A stretch of DNA of 64,000 nucleotides from Mycobacterium sp. Aquia_213 (lineage in GTDB: Bacteria > Actinomycetota > Actinomycetes > Mycobacteriales > Mycobacteriaceae). The position numbers and the translations under genes were made by a program. The stretch is from the NCBI RefSeq assembly GCF_026625985.1, contig NZ_CP113116.1, forward strand, positions 2,728,001 to 2,792,000, given 5' to 3'. Below are positions 1-8,257 of this stretch, piece after piece. Numbering within the stretch: position 1 is the first letter of the stretch; each line of letters starts with the position of its first letter. Below the pieces are notes generated by a model that worked only from the letters and a program-made list of their open reading frames with translations, made no database searches and had not been told where the DNA came from.

Positions 1-237
1 TACCCCGCAACGGGTGAGAGATTTCTCAGCTGTTCGTACAGCGGATACGGATTGGCGACGCCAACTGGGGTGGGAAGTAATTCGATGGCTGAAACCGTTT
101 CCGAAACGGACGCTGAGGACATGCGATCAGCCTCTGTCAGTTGCGGCGGCAAATCGATCCCCCGTTGGAGGGGACTCCTGCCCCCTTACGAGGTGAATTT
201 CTGATTTCCGTCATGCCACGGCGCTTCCCGGAGGACA
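1..237. other. Upstream region, no supported gene
   Basis: This is the left edge of the window. A short open frame on the plus strand (14-196) has no recognisable domain and no ribosome binding site. The only clear signal is GGAGG at about 226-230, which serves the GTG start at 238. The upstream neighbour lies outside the window. Confidence 0.5.
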
Positions 238-1452
238 GTGAGCATCGTGATTGGTGTCAACGTTGACGATGTCGATTCCGGCATACTCGATCCCCCCGCG
301 CCCAACGCGCTGGCCGACGGCAACCACCCCGGCTGGGCGTCGCGTCCGGCCAGGGAATCGGATGCCGCGCGCCGCTACCGCGAGGCATTTCAGGAATGCG
401 AGGTCGATCCCACCGATGACCCGTTGGCGGTGGTGGCCGAGGCCATCGACACCAAGGCGGCGATCGTGCGTAATGCGTTGGAGCCGCACGGGGATGAGCA
501 CGCGCTCAATGCGCTCGACGGGCTGCTGGACCTGTGCGCGCTGGAACGGGAGCTGATCGAGGACGGCGCCAAGCGGCGCACGTTCGCGTTGCTCGCCGTG
601 CAGGAGGGCTTGAGCAAGCTGCGCGCCGTCGATGACGTCGCGACGATCGTCGACCGGGCGCCGCGCGAGATGGTGGAGTCGTGTGGATTCGACCGCGCCG
701 TGCTCTTTCGCGTGCACGAGGGCCGAATGGTGATGGAATCAGCCTATTTCGGTGAGGACACCGAGGGCGCAGAGAAGATGGTGGCCTTCGCGCAGTCGGT
801 CGCACCCCTGCTGGATCACATGCTGATAGAAACGCAGATGATCCGTCGCCACGCGCCCGCGATCGTGCGAGACGCCCGCAACGACCCACGGGTCAATCGG
901 CCGATCATCGATTTCTCGTTGACGCATTCGTACTGTGCGGCTCCGATCATGCCGACGGGCAAGGTGATTGGGTTCCTGCACGCCGACCGCCTCTACTCGG
1001 GCCGCATTGTCGACGAGATCGACCGCGACACGGTGTGGGCGTTCGCCGAGGGGTTCGGTTACGCCTACGAACGCACGGTCTTGCTGGAGCGAATGCGACG
1101 CCAGCACGACGAAGTCCAGCGTGCGCTGGCGTCCGCGGACCTGGCGGCTCGCGCGCTGCAGGACGCGGATCTGGACTTGCGCAAGATCGAGCCGGTCGAG
1201 CGCAGCCCCGCCGCACGGTCATTGGCCGAGGTGCAGACCCGGGTGATGACGATGCTGACGCGTCGTGAGGTCGAGGTCCTTCGCCTGATGGCGGCCGGCC
1301 GCACCAATCAGCAGATCGCCGATGAGCTGGTGATCTCGGCGGGCACGGTCAAGTCTCACGTCAAGAGGGTGCTGCGCAAGCTGAACGCGACCAACCGCGC
1401 GGAGGCGGCGTCGGCGTATGTGCGGCTGGCCAGTGTGCCCGAAGTAGGTTGA
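238..1452 (+). CDS. GAF-domain LuxR-family transcriptional regulator
   Basis: This 404-residue protein starts with GTG directly after a GGAGG ribosome binding site. The C-terminus (about residues 340-398) is a LuxR/GerE helix-turn-helix, with LTRREVEVLRLMAAGRTN and the recognition-helix stretch SAGTVKSHVKRVLRKL. The middle (about 120-300) has the pattern of a GAF sensor domain, including a segment on a cysteine-containing VESCGFDRAVLFRV strand. The N-terminal 120 residues are helical and unassigned. There is no receiver domain, so control is more likely by ligand binding than by phosphorylation. It is convergent with the aldehyde dehydrogenase gene, with three bases between them. The ligand and targets are unknown; the adjacent catabolic genes are the natural candidates by inference. 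Confidence 0.8.
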   Translation: MSIVIGVNVDDVDSGILDPPAPNALADGNHPGWASRPARESDAARRYREAFQECEVDPTDDPLAVVAEAIDTKAAIVRNALEPHGDEHALNALDGLLDLCALERELIEDGAKRRTFALLAVQEGLSKLRAVDDVATIVDRAPREMVESCGFDRAVLFRVHEGRMVMESAYFGEDTEGAEKMVAFAQSVAPLLDHMLIETQMIRRHAPAIVRDARNDPRVNRPIIDFSLTHSYCAAPIMPTGKVIGFLHADRLYSGRIVDEIDRDTVWAFAEGFGYAYERTVLLERMRRQHDEVQRALASADLAARALQDADLDLRKIEPVERSPAARSLAEVQTRVMTMLTRREVEVLRLMAAGRTNQQIADELVISAGTVKSHVKRVLRKLNATNRAEAASAYVRLASVPEVG

Positions 1453-1455
1453 TGC

Positions 1456-2979
1456 TCAGACGTTATCGGCGTTTCCGAGCAAGACGTCGTACGGCTTCGC
1501 CTCGCGTCCGCCGGACAGGTCCAGGTGTATCGTCTTGACCTCCGTGTAGGCATCGAGGGCATCGGGGCCCAGTTCGCGCCCGATTCCGCTTTGCTTGTAG
1601 CCGCCGAACGGCAGTCGGCAGTTGATCTGGTGGGCGTCGTTGATCCACACGCTGCCGGTCCGAATCTGTTCGGCCATCGCCAATCCCCTGGCGTTGTCGG
1701 ACGTCCAAATGCTTGCTGCCAGACCGTAGTCGCTGTCGTTGGCGATCGCGACGGCTTGTTCGTCGTCGTCATACGGGATGACCACGAGCACCGGGCCGAA
1801 GACTTCTTCGCGCGCGATCGTCATTTCGTTGGTGACCCCGGTGAGAATCGTTGGCGCGACCCAGAATCCCTTGTCGAATGATCCACCCGTGATCGCTTGT
1901 CCACCGAGTGCGACGCCGGCGCCGGCCGCGCGCGCCTCGTCGATGTGGTTCAGGATGCGAATGCGCTGGGCCGCGTCGATCACCGGACCCAAATCGGTAT
2001 CCCAGTCGCGGGTCGGGCCGACCACGATGGTTTTCGCGCGCGCGACGAGGCGCTCGACGAACTCGTCGTGCAGTGTGGCGGGAACCAGTGCACGAGTTCC
2101 GGATTCGCAGATCTGGCCCGAGTAGGCGAAGCAGCCGTAGAGCACTCCGTCGACGGCCAACTCGAGATCGGCGTCGTCGAGAACAATCGAAGGGCCCTTG
2201 CCGCCCAGCTCGAGTGTCACCTGTTTGACCGTGCCCGACGCCAGCCGCATGATTTCGCGTCCGACTGCGGTGGAGCCGGTGAACGCGATCTTGCCCACAT
2301 CGGGATGCGAGGCGAGCCGGGCCCCGGCCTCGTGCCCTTCGCCCGGTACGACGTTGAGCACCCCCGGTGGCAAGCCGTTGCGTTCGGCGATGCGGGCGAA
2401 CTCCAGGATTGACAGCGGGGTGTGTTCGTCGGGCTTGACGACGACGCTGTTGCCGGCCGCGAGTGCCGGCCCGATTTTCCAAATAGTCAGCAGCAGAGGG
2501 AAATTCCACGGTGTGATCGCGCCGACGACACCGATCGGCTCGCGATGTACGACGCTTTGACTGAGCACGGGGAATGTCTCGACGGGGGCGGGCCGTTGCC
2601 ACGCGTAGGTCTCGGCGAGGTCGGCGAAATAGCTGAAATGACTCAGCGCGTAGCCGATGTGAAATCCGGTGGCCAGTCGGATGGTGGCGCCGTTGGACGC
2701 CATTTCCAATTCGATGAGTTCATCGCTGGCCTGGTTGGCCGCGGCGGCGATGCGGCGCATCACCTCGGCACGATCCTGCGGTGTCGCGCGCGACCAGGTG
2801 CCCCGCTCGAAGGCGGCCTTGGCGGTCGCGACGGCCGCGTCGACATGCGACGCGTCGCCTTGGGCCACGGTCGCGACCAGGCTCTCGTCGCCGGGGTCGA
2901 AGATTTCCATCCGCCGGTCGGAGTCGACCGGCTGGCCGCCGATCAGCATCGGGTGGTGCGGGACAGTCACCGTGGTCAT
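1456..2979 (-). CDS. NAD(P)-dependent aldehyde dehydrogenase
   Basis: Aldehyde dehydrogenase superfamily enzyme of 507 residues, the usual length for a cytosolic ALDH. The family motifs are intact: TPWNFPLLL in the cofactor site, FTGSTAVG in the Rossmann part, VTLELGGKGP with the general-base Glu, and SGQICESGTR carrying the catalytic Cys. The start MTTVTVPHHP at 2979 is preferred over an upstream in-frame ATG at 3012, because the preceding SCP2 gene stops at 2984-2986, which leaves a tight four-base junction. It would oxidise an aldehyde to a carboxylic acid. By context it could feed the acyl-CoA synthetases further along, but the substrate cannot be read from the sequence. Confidence 0.88.
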   Translation of the reverse strand: MTTVTVPHHPMLIGGQPVDSDRRMEIFDPGDESLVATVAQGDASHVDAAVATAKAAFERGTWSRATPQDRAEVMRRIAAAANQASDELIELEMASNGATIRLATGFHIGYALSHFSYFADLAETYAWQRPAPVETFPVLSQSVVHREPIGVVGAITPWNFPLLLTIWKIGPALAAGNSVVVKPDEHTPLSILEFARIAERNGLPPGVLNVVPGEGHEAGARLASHPDVGKIAFTGSTAVGREIMRLASGTVKQVTLELGGKGPSIVLDDADLELAVDGVLYGCFAYSGQICESGTRALVPATLHDEFVERLVARAKTIVVGPTRDWDTDLGPVIDAAQRIRILNHIDEARAAGAGVALGGQAITGGSFDKGFWVAPTILTGVTNEMTIAREEVFGPVLVVIPYDDDEQAVAIANDSDYGLAASIWTSDNARGLAMAEQIRTGSVWINDAHQINCRLPFGGYKQSGIGRELGPDALDAYTEVKTIHLDLSGGREAKPYDVLLGNADNV

Positions 2980-2983
2980 GGAC

Positions 2984-3385
2984 TCAGGCCACCCCGCGAT
3001 CTTTGTCGGCAATCTTGGCGCGGTACATCGGGAACAGCGGCTTGGTCAGCGGGATGAGTCGCAGCAGCTTCCCGATTTGGCCCTTTGCCTTGACCTGGCC
3101 CTTGGCCAGACCGACGGTGAGGTTGTAGTCGCCGCGCCAGAATCGGTCTGCCACATCGGCGGGCATCGTCATGGTGATGTCGGGCTTGAGATCGCTTGGG
3201 CCGCAGATGACTTGGAAATCTTCGCGCAGCGCGACGGTGAGTTCGTAGTCCGGATCGCGATAGATGACCCGCAGGACGATGTTGGCGGCCCGGAATTTGG
3301 GTCCGGACTGCGGGTGGTTTCCCGCCTCGCGAAAGACGCCGCCGATGTACGTGTCGATCTCGCTGGAATCCGTGAAGAAACTCAT
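2984..3385 (-). CDS. SCP2 sterol-transfer-like domain protein
   Basis: A protein of 133 residues when started at MSFFTDSSEID (3385). Reading upstream to 3535 adds about 50 low-complexity residues that do not look like protein. The central part (DITMTMPADVADRFWRGDYN followed by LTVGLAKGQVKAKGQ) is typical of SCP2-like proteins, which form a hydrophobic cavity that binds lipids or CoA esters. It lies upstream of and almost touches the aldehyde dehydrogenase gene on the same strand, so the two are probably one operon. The likely role is carrying or presenting a hydrophobic substrate. There is no signal peptide. The start codon is the uncertain part, because no strong ribosome binding site precedes it. 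Confidence 0.72.
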   Translation of the reverse strand: MSFFTDSSEIDTYIGGVFREAGNHPQSGPKFRAANIVLRVIYRDPDYELTVALREDFQVICGPSDLKPDITMTMPADVADRFWRGDYNLTVGLAKGQVKAKGQIGKLLRLIPLTKPLFPMYRAKIADKDRGVA

Positions 3386-3649
3386 GATTGGCAATGCAAT
3401 CACCGCGGCGACGCCACGGTCAGACCCCAAAGGGGAAGTCTTGGTGCCCCGAAGGGGGTAGGCGCCGAGAGCGGCGATGCGCACCCGGGGCGACGAGCGC
3501 CGGTATATGTCCATGATCAGTATGTGATTGACCACCGATAAATTCGATGAATAGCACTGTTATCGCGCATATATGCCAAATGATGTATCTTGATAATCCG
3601 ATCGAAAATCACACCGACGCGGCAAATGCCCCGAGGAGGAGCCGGTCGC
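3386..3649. promoter_or_regulatory. Divergent promoter region, SCP2/ALDH versus epoxide-hydrolase/TetR units
   Basis: A 264-base region, clearly richer in A+T than its surroundings between 3530 and 3610. It holds a perfect 10-base palindrome GCATATATGC at 3567-3576. A stretch at 3584-3597 (TGTATCTTGATAAT) resembles one arm of the palindrome found between the divergent operons at 11992-12013. GAGGAGGA at 3633-3640 is the ribosome binding site of the gene at 3650. No gene is supported here. Confidence 0.45.
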
Positions 3650-4042
3650 ATGACCGATACCAAGGAAGTGAGCGAGAAGCTGGTCCGGGACTTTCTGGGA
3701 TCCTGGCAGGCGCGCAGCCTGGAAAACATCTGCGGCGGCTTCGCCGACGACGCGGTCTACCACAACGTGCCGGTCGAGCCGATCGAGGGCATTGCCGGCA
3801 TCCGCGCGGTCTTTCGGGCGTTTCTGGACGCGTTCTCCGATGCCAAGCTCGACATCCTCACCCTCGCGGCGGAGCCCGGTTTGGTGCTCGTCGAACGGAT
3901 CGACTACTTCACGATGAACGACGGCCGGAAAGTTGTGCTCCCGGTGACCGGCGTGTTCGAGGTCAAGAATGGCAAGATCGCGCGCTTCAGCGACTACTTT
4001 GATCTCGCGGACTTCGAGGGGCAGAGCGGAATGAAGCTGTAG
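3650..4042 (+). CDS. Limonene-1,2-epoxide hydrolase family protein
   Basis: A 130-residue protein of the SnoaL/NTF2 fold. Residues known in the Rhodococcus limonene epoxide hydrolase active site can be matched at a constant offset: Tyr37 and Asn39 in AVYHNVP, Arg83 and Asp85 in ERIDYF, and Asp116 in SDYFD. The full catalytic set is therefore present and epoxide hydrolysis is the likely activity; M. tuberculosis EphG is a related enzyme. The ATG at 3650 follows a strong GAGGAGGA site nine bases away, and an upstream in-frame ATG at 3590 is not needed. It is followed by the double-TetR gene on the same strand. With EphB nearby, the island would carry two structurally unrelated epoxide hydrolases. 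Confidence 0.82.
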   Translation: MTDTKEVSEKLVRDFLGSWQARSLENICGGFADDAVYHNVPVEPIEGIAGIRAVFRAFLDAFSDAKLDILTLAAEPGLVLVERIDYFTMNDGRKVVLPVTGVFEVKNGKIARFSDYFDLADFEGQSGMKL

Positions 4043-4097
4043 CCGATGCTTATGGCAGGATTGGTAATTCGCGCGCGCACGAAGGGGGCTCGAGTCG

Positions 4098-5291
4098 ATG
4101 GGGACCGTCGCTCAACCCGTTAGGCGCCGCCCGAAGGATCGCAAGCAGCAGATTCTGGAGCAGGCCGTCGGCCTCTTCATCGACCGCGGCTTCCATTCGG
4201 TCAAGTTGGAAGACATCGCCGAGGCGGCAGGAGTCACCGCGCGTGCGTTGTATCGCCACTACGACAACAAGCAGGCGTTGCTCGCCGAGGCCATTCGCAC
4301 GGGCCAGGATCAGTATCAAATCGCGCGTCGCCTCACCGCCGGCGAGGCCGAGCCGACACCTCGGCCGCTGAGTGTCGAGCTACCGGACCACATCACCGCG
4401 GCCGTTGCATCGCGGTCCCTGGCGGTGTTGTGGCAGCGCGAGGCCCGTTACCTCAACGAAGGCGACCGCGCCGAAGTCCGGCGCCGCATCAACACGATCG
4501 TCGCCGGGATGCGCGACAACGTCGACCTGGAGGTGCCCGGCCTGAGCCCGCAGCACGCGGAGCTGCGCGCGTGGGCGGTGGCCAGCACGCTGACCGGCCT
4601 GGGACGGCACAATCTCACGCTTGGAGCCGATGAACTCAAAGAGCGCCTCTACCAAGCCTGTATGGCCGCGGCGACGACGCCGCCCGTCGCCGAGTTGACG
4701 CCGCTGGATGCCGCGCGCGACGAGGACGGTGTGCTGTTCTCCCGCTATGAAACCCTGCTGGCCGGGGGCGCGCGGCTGTTCCGTGCGCAGGGCTATCCGG
4801 CTGTCAGTACCAGTGAGATCAGCAAGGCGGCCGGCATCGCGGGCCCGGGTCTGTATCGGTCCTTCTCGTCCAAGCAGGCCATCCTGGATGCGCTCATCCG
4901 CCGGCTCGACGAGTGGTGGAGCCTTGAGTGCATTCGCGCTGTGCGAACGAATTCGGAAGCCGTGCAACGTCTTCAGGGGCTGGTGCAGGGGCACGTCCGG
5001 ATCAGCCTGGATGCCCCCGACCTTGTTGCTGTCTCGATCACCGAGCTCCCGCACGCCTCCAGCGAGGTCCGCGACGGGTATTTGAGAAATCAGGCCGACC
5101 GCGAAACCGTGTGGATCGAGCTGATCACCGAGCTGGTCCCGCAGACCACCGTCGTGGAGGGGCGAATATTGGTCGCGGCGGCGATTAGCTTTATCGAAGA
5201 CGTCGCTCGCACATGGCATCTCACGCGATACGTTGGGGTCGCGGACGAGCTCACCGCCATCGCAATGTCAATCCTGACCAGCCGGGCCTGA
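4098..5291 (+). CDS. Tandem double-TetR regulator, Mce3R-like
   Basis: One 397-residue chain contains two complete TetR-type repressor units. The first helix-turn-helix is at about residues 16-62 (ITARALYRHYDNKQ-like region, here VTARALYRHYDNKQALL) and the second at about 216-262 (IAGPGLYRSFSSKQAIL). Each is followed by a helical ligand-binding region. Ordinary TetR proteins are about 200 residues with one HTH. M. tuberculosis Mce3R (406 residues) is a known double-TetR protein and is reported to repress the two divergent operons equivalent to those at 5.3-15.4 kb here. This gene lies next to them, so it is probably their regulator; orthology to Mce3R is inference. AAGGGGG precedes the ATG. 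Confidence 0.85.
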   Translation: MGTVAQPVRRRPKDRKQQILEQAVGLFIDRGFHSVKLEDIAEAAGVTARALYRHYDNKQALLAEAIRTGQDQYQIARRLTAGEAEPTPRPLSVELPDHITAAVASRSLAVLWQREARYLNEGDRAEVRRRINTIVAGMRDNVDLEVPGLSPQHAELRAWAVASTLTGLGRHNLTLGADELKERLYQACMAAATTPPVAELTPLDAARDEDGVLFSRYETLLAGGARLFRAQGYPAVSTSEISKAAGIAGPGLYRSFSSKQAILDALIRRLDEWWSLECIRAVRTNSEAVQRLQGLVQGHVRISLDAPDLVAVSITELPHASSEVRDGYLRNQADRETVWIELITELVPQTTVVEGRILVAAAISFIEDVARTWHLTRYVGVADELTAIAMSILTSRA

Positions 5292-5302
5292 TTCGCGATT
5301 GC

Positions 5303-6073
5303 TCACCACAGCGCCGCGATGGTTCCACCGTCGGCGATCTGAGTGGTGCCGGTGATCATCGACGCGTCGTCGGACAACAGGAAAGCCACGATGCTGGCCA
5401 TCTCCTCGGGTGCGGCCATCCGGCCTTGCAGGCGCTCGATCATCTTGCCGGCGCCGCCTTCCCCGAGCGTTTCGTCGAACGTCGTCATCGCGATCTGCTG
5501 CATCGGGGTGTCGACGAAGGCCGGCAACAGCGCGTTGGCCCGGATGTTGGACGAACGCAGCTCCGCGGCGGTGATGCGGCTCAGGTGGCTGACGCCGGCC
5601 TTGGACATGCCGTAGGCGCCGCTGCCGCCCACGCCGATATGGCCGGCGAGCGACGACATGCTGACGATCGCTCCCCCGCCCCGCTCGACCATCCTCGGCG
5701 CCGCATGCTTGGTACACAGCCACGCGCCACGCAGGTTGATCGCAATGACACGGTCGAAGTCCTCGACGGTGGTGTCGATCAGCGAGGCCATATGCACGAC
5801 GCCGGCATTGGCGACCAGTTTGTCCACGCCACCGAATGCGCTGACACAGGCGTCGACCATGCCGATGACCTGTGTCTCGTCGCTGACATCGACCCGATAA
5901 CCGATTGCGCCAGAACCGATCTCGGCGGCCGCCGCATCGGCCGCGCTGCCGTTGACGTCCGCGCACAGCACGCCGCAGCCCTCGGCGGCGAGCCGTCGCG
6001 CCACCGCAAGGCCGATCCCGGCGCCGGCGCCGGTAACGATTGCGGCCTTACCGGCCAGGTCCGGATGGTTCAA
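5303..6073 (-). CDS. Short-chain dehydrogenase/reductase, Rv1941-like
   Basis: Classical SDR of 256 residues. It has the cofactor motif TGAGAGIG near the N-terminus, DVN after strand 2 (NAD preference is plausible), NAGVV, and catalytic Ser with YGMSK. The start is a TTG at 6073 that overlaps the TGA of the preceding RibA1 gene as TTGA, giving LNHPDLAGKAAIVTGAG. Longer in-frame starts would run into the RibA1 gene. It is the last gene of the five-gene minus-strand operon and would oxidise or reduce an alcohol or ketone in that pathway. The length and position match M. tuberculosis Rv1941. Confidence 0.85.
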   Translation of the reverse strand: MNHPDLAGKAAIVTGAGAGIGLAVARRLAAEGCGVLCADVNGSAADAAAAEIGSGAIGYRVDVSDETQVIGMVDACVSAFGGVDKLVANAGVVHMASLIDTTVEDFDRVIAINLRGAWLCTKHAAPRMVERGGGAIVSMSSLAGHIGVGGSGAYGMSKAGVSHLSRITAAELRSSNIRANALLPAFVDTPMQQIAMTTFDETLGEGGAGKMIERLQGRMAAPEEMASIVAFLLSDDASMITGTTQIADGGTIAALW

Positions 6074-7143
6074 CCCGCGGCCGCCAACGCATGAGTTCGG
6101 ATGCCCTGCTCGCGAATTGCCCCGAACATCACCAGGCCAAATCCTGGCATGTCGTCCGAGAGTTTGAGGGCATACAGCCCAAGGTCGCGCAGAATCCACC
6201 CCACGGTCTCCGGTATCGGATCACCGGTCGCGGCGCGCCGGGCGAAAAGGCCGCAGGCCCGCGGCGGCCCGGACGGACGCAGATAGATCACCACGCCGCT
6301 GTCCTGGGCCGACATCCGGGCCAGCGCGGTGTTGAGTTCGCCGCCGCACCGGCACGCCTTGGAGCCGAACACATCCCCCGTCAGGCACTCGACGTGGACG
6401 TGCAACGGCACGGGTACTCCGGCACCCGCCGAGCCGATGATCATCGCCAGATGCTCGCCACCGTCGTGCGCGTCGCGGAAGCCGATGACGCGCGAAACGC
6501 CCGCCCAGGTGGGCAGGACGGTCTCGGTCAGCCGGACCACCTGAGGTTCGGTCCGGCGCCGGTAGGCCACCAGCTCACCGATCGAGACGATCGGCAGCCC
6601 GTGTTCGATCGCGAATTCGGTCAGCTCGGGCCCGCGCGCCATCAGTGCGGGATTGCGCCGCGAGACGATCTCGCACAGCGCGGCTGCCCGACGCCGTCCG
6701 GCGAGGCCGGCGAGGTCGACGGCCGCCTCCGCAGGGCCGGGCCGGCCAAGCACCCCGTCCACCCCGGCTTGCAGCGGGACCACATGTCCGGGGCGAAGGA
6801 AATCCGAAGCAGCAGCGGCACCGGATGCCAGTGCGGCGATCGTGCGGGCGCGATCCGTTGCCGAGATTCCGGTGCCCGTCCCGCGGACGTCGACCGACAC
6901 GCACAGCCCGGTGTTCCGGTGGCACATCGGCGGGAGATTCAACCGCTCGCATTCGGATTCGGGCAGCGCGACCCGCACATAACCGGAGGTGTGGCGAACC
7001 ATGAACGCCAGCAGCGGAGCGGTTGCGGCGTCAGCGGCGAACACAAGATAGCCGTCGCTGTCCGAATCCTCTTTGACGACAACGGGTTGCCCCGTCGCCA
7101 TCGCCGTGATCGCGCGCAGCACCCGCATGTCGGTGGTTTTCAT
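6070..7143 (-). CDS. ribA1: RibA1-like degenerate RibB/RibA fusion protein
   Basis: A 357-residue protein with the two-domain plan of DHBP synthase (residues 1-200) fused to GTP cyclohydrolase II (200-357). Recognisable parts include RHTSG at 50, TGISATDRARTI at 91 and the three zinc-site cysteines C253, C264 and C266. Key catalytic parts are changed. The acidic DHBP-synthase loop is KEDSDSDGYLVF at 24-35. The usual GHTEA reads GPAEA at 136-140. The cyclohydrolase loop expected after YLR reads PSGPPRACGLF. It is probably not a working riboflavin enzyme. The start MKTTDMRVLR at 7143 lies 19 bases after the EphB gene. It corresponds to M. tuberculosis Rv1940. Confidence 0.85.
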   Translation of the reverse strand: MKTTDMRVLRAITAMATGQPVVVKEDSDSDGYLVFAADAATAPLLAFMVRHTSGYVRVALPESECERLNLPPMCHRNTGLCVSVDVRGTGTGISATDRARTIAALASGAAAASDFLRPGHVVPLQAGVDGVLGRPGPAEAAVDLAGLAGRRRAAALCEIVSRRNPALMARGPELTEFAIEHGLPIVSIGELVAYRRRTEPQVVRLTETVLPTWAGVSRVIGFRDAHDGGEHLAMIIGSAGAGVPVPLHVHVECLTGDVFGSKACRCGGELNTALARMSAQDSGVVIYLRPSGPPRACGLFARRAATGDPIPETVGWILRDLGLYALKLSDDMPGFGLVMFGAIREQGIRTHALAAAG

Positions 7144-7162
7144 CCGGGCTCCCCCGCCGTTC

Positions 7163-8236
7163 TCATGAACCCAGCCCGCCCAGGAAATCGAGCAACAACC
7201 GGTTGGTCTCCTCGGGCGCTTCCTGCTGAATCCAGTGCCCGACGTCGGCAATCAGGTGCGTTCCCCGGTAATTCGGCATCACTTCGGGTGCGCGCTCGAC
7301 GGCCTCGGCGCCCCAGGTGGTGCCGACGTCGTACTGGCCACCGATGAACAAAGCGGGTGGGGTGAGCGGTTTACCTTCTTGGTCCGCCAGGTCGTGCCAG
7401 TCGTTGTCGATGTTGTGATAGAAGCTCAGCGGCCCGCCGAAGCCGGAACGCTCGAACTCGCCGGCGTAGAAGTCGACATCGGCATCGGTGAACCAGGCCG
7501 GCATCGTTTCCGGATAGACGAAGGCGTCCTTGAGCTTTGCGCCCTCAGCCATGCAGAGCGGGCCGGCGCGGATCACGTCGATCGGGTCCATGGACGCCAG
7601 GTCGACGCCCGCGTCGACCGCCGCCTTGGTGGCGGCCATCATCCCCTCACCGGAGACCGTGTAGGTCAGCCCCAGTAGCCACCCGCGGACGTCCTCCTCG
7701 ATTTCGGCGATGATCCCATCCTGCGCGGAGAAGTAGTCCTGGTACCAAACCCGGCCTTCGCCCGCGAGCTCGACGTGGTAGTCGTTGGGGCGGTGCTCGC
7801 CGAAGGGGCTGCCCGGCAAGCCAATCACGCCGCGACCCGCGAACGGAACGCTGATCCCGACCACCCCGGCACACCGGTCCGGGTGCAGCCACGCGAAGGT
7901 CCACGCGACGGGTGCGCCCCAGTCATGACCTATGACGATCGCTTCGTCGGCATCGTAAGCGTCGATGACGCCGAGCACGTCGCCGACCAATTCCTTGATG
8001 CGGTAAGCCGATTGCACCCGGTATTTCGACGAACGTCCGTAGCCGCGCTGGTCGATTGCCACCACGCGATAGCCCGCGGCGGCGAGCACGGGAATCTGAT
8101 GACGCCATGAGTACCAGGACTCCGGAAACCCGTGCAGCAGCACAACCAGCGGGCCTTCTGGGCTGGGGGGGCCGTCTTCGACGGCATGAATGCGCGTACC
8201 CCGACAGTCCAAAAACCGATGAACCTGCGCCATCAT
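7163..8236 (-). CDS. ephB: Epoxide hydrolase EphB
   Basis: An alpha/beta-hydrolase-fold epoxide hydrolase of 357 residues. The oxyanion motif HGFPESW is at 35-41, the nucleophile Asp105 sits in GHDWGAP, the acid is Asp303 (GQYDVG), and His334 lies in DVGHWIQQEAPEE. These positions are one higher than the published M. tuberculosis EphB triad because of a second Met at the start. The enzyme opens epoxides to diols through a covalent ester. It lies 21 bases downstream of the oxygenase fusion in the same operon, which suggests it removes or uses epoxides made by the two monooxygenases upstream. Confidence 0.92.
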   Translation of the reverse strand: MMAQVHRFLDCRGTRIHAVEDGPPSPEGPLVVLLHGFPESWYSWRHQIPVLAAAGYRVVAIDQRGYGRSSKYRVQSAYRIKELVGDVLGVIDAYDADEAIVIGHDWGAPVAWTFAWLHPDRCAGVVGISVPFAGRGVIGLPGSPFGEHRPNDYHVELAGEGRVWYQDYFSAQDGIIAEIEEDVRGWLLGLTYTVSGEGMMAATKAAVDAGVDLASMDPIDVIRAGPLCMAEGAKLKDAFVYPETMPAWFTDADVDFYAGEFERSGFGGPLSFYHNIDNDWHDLADQEGKPLTPPALFIGGQYDVGTTWGAEAVERAPEVMPNYRGTHLIADVGHWIQQEAPEETNRLLLDFLGGLGS

Positions 8237-8257
8237 CTTCGCCTTTCTGGCCGAGTG

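Noticed and set aside
14..196. Short plus-strand frame at the left edge
   Set aside because: No ribosome binding site, no domain and no hydrophobic or repeat pattern that would support a small protein.
6040..7347. Long open frame on the plus strand (435 codons) opposite RibA1
   Set aside because: It is antisense to a gene with clear motifs, has no domain character and is rich in Arg/Gly/His as expected of a G+C-rich shadow frame.
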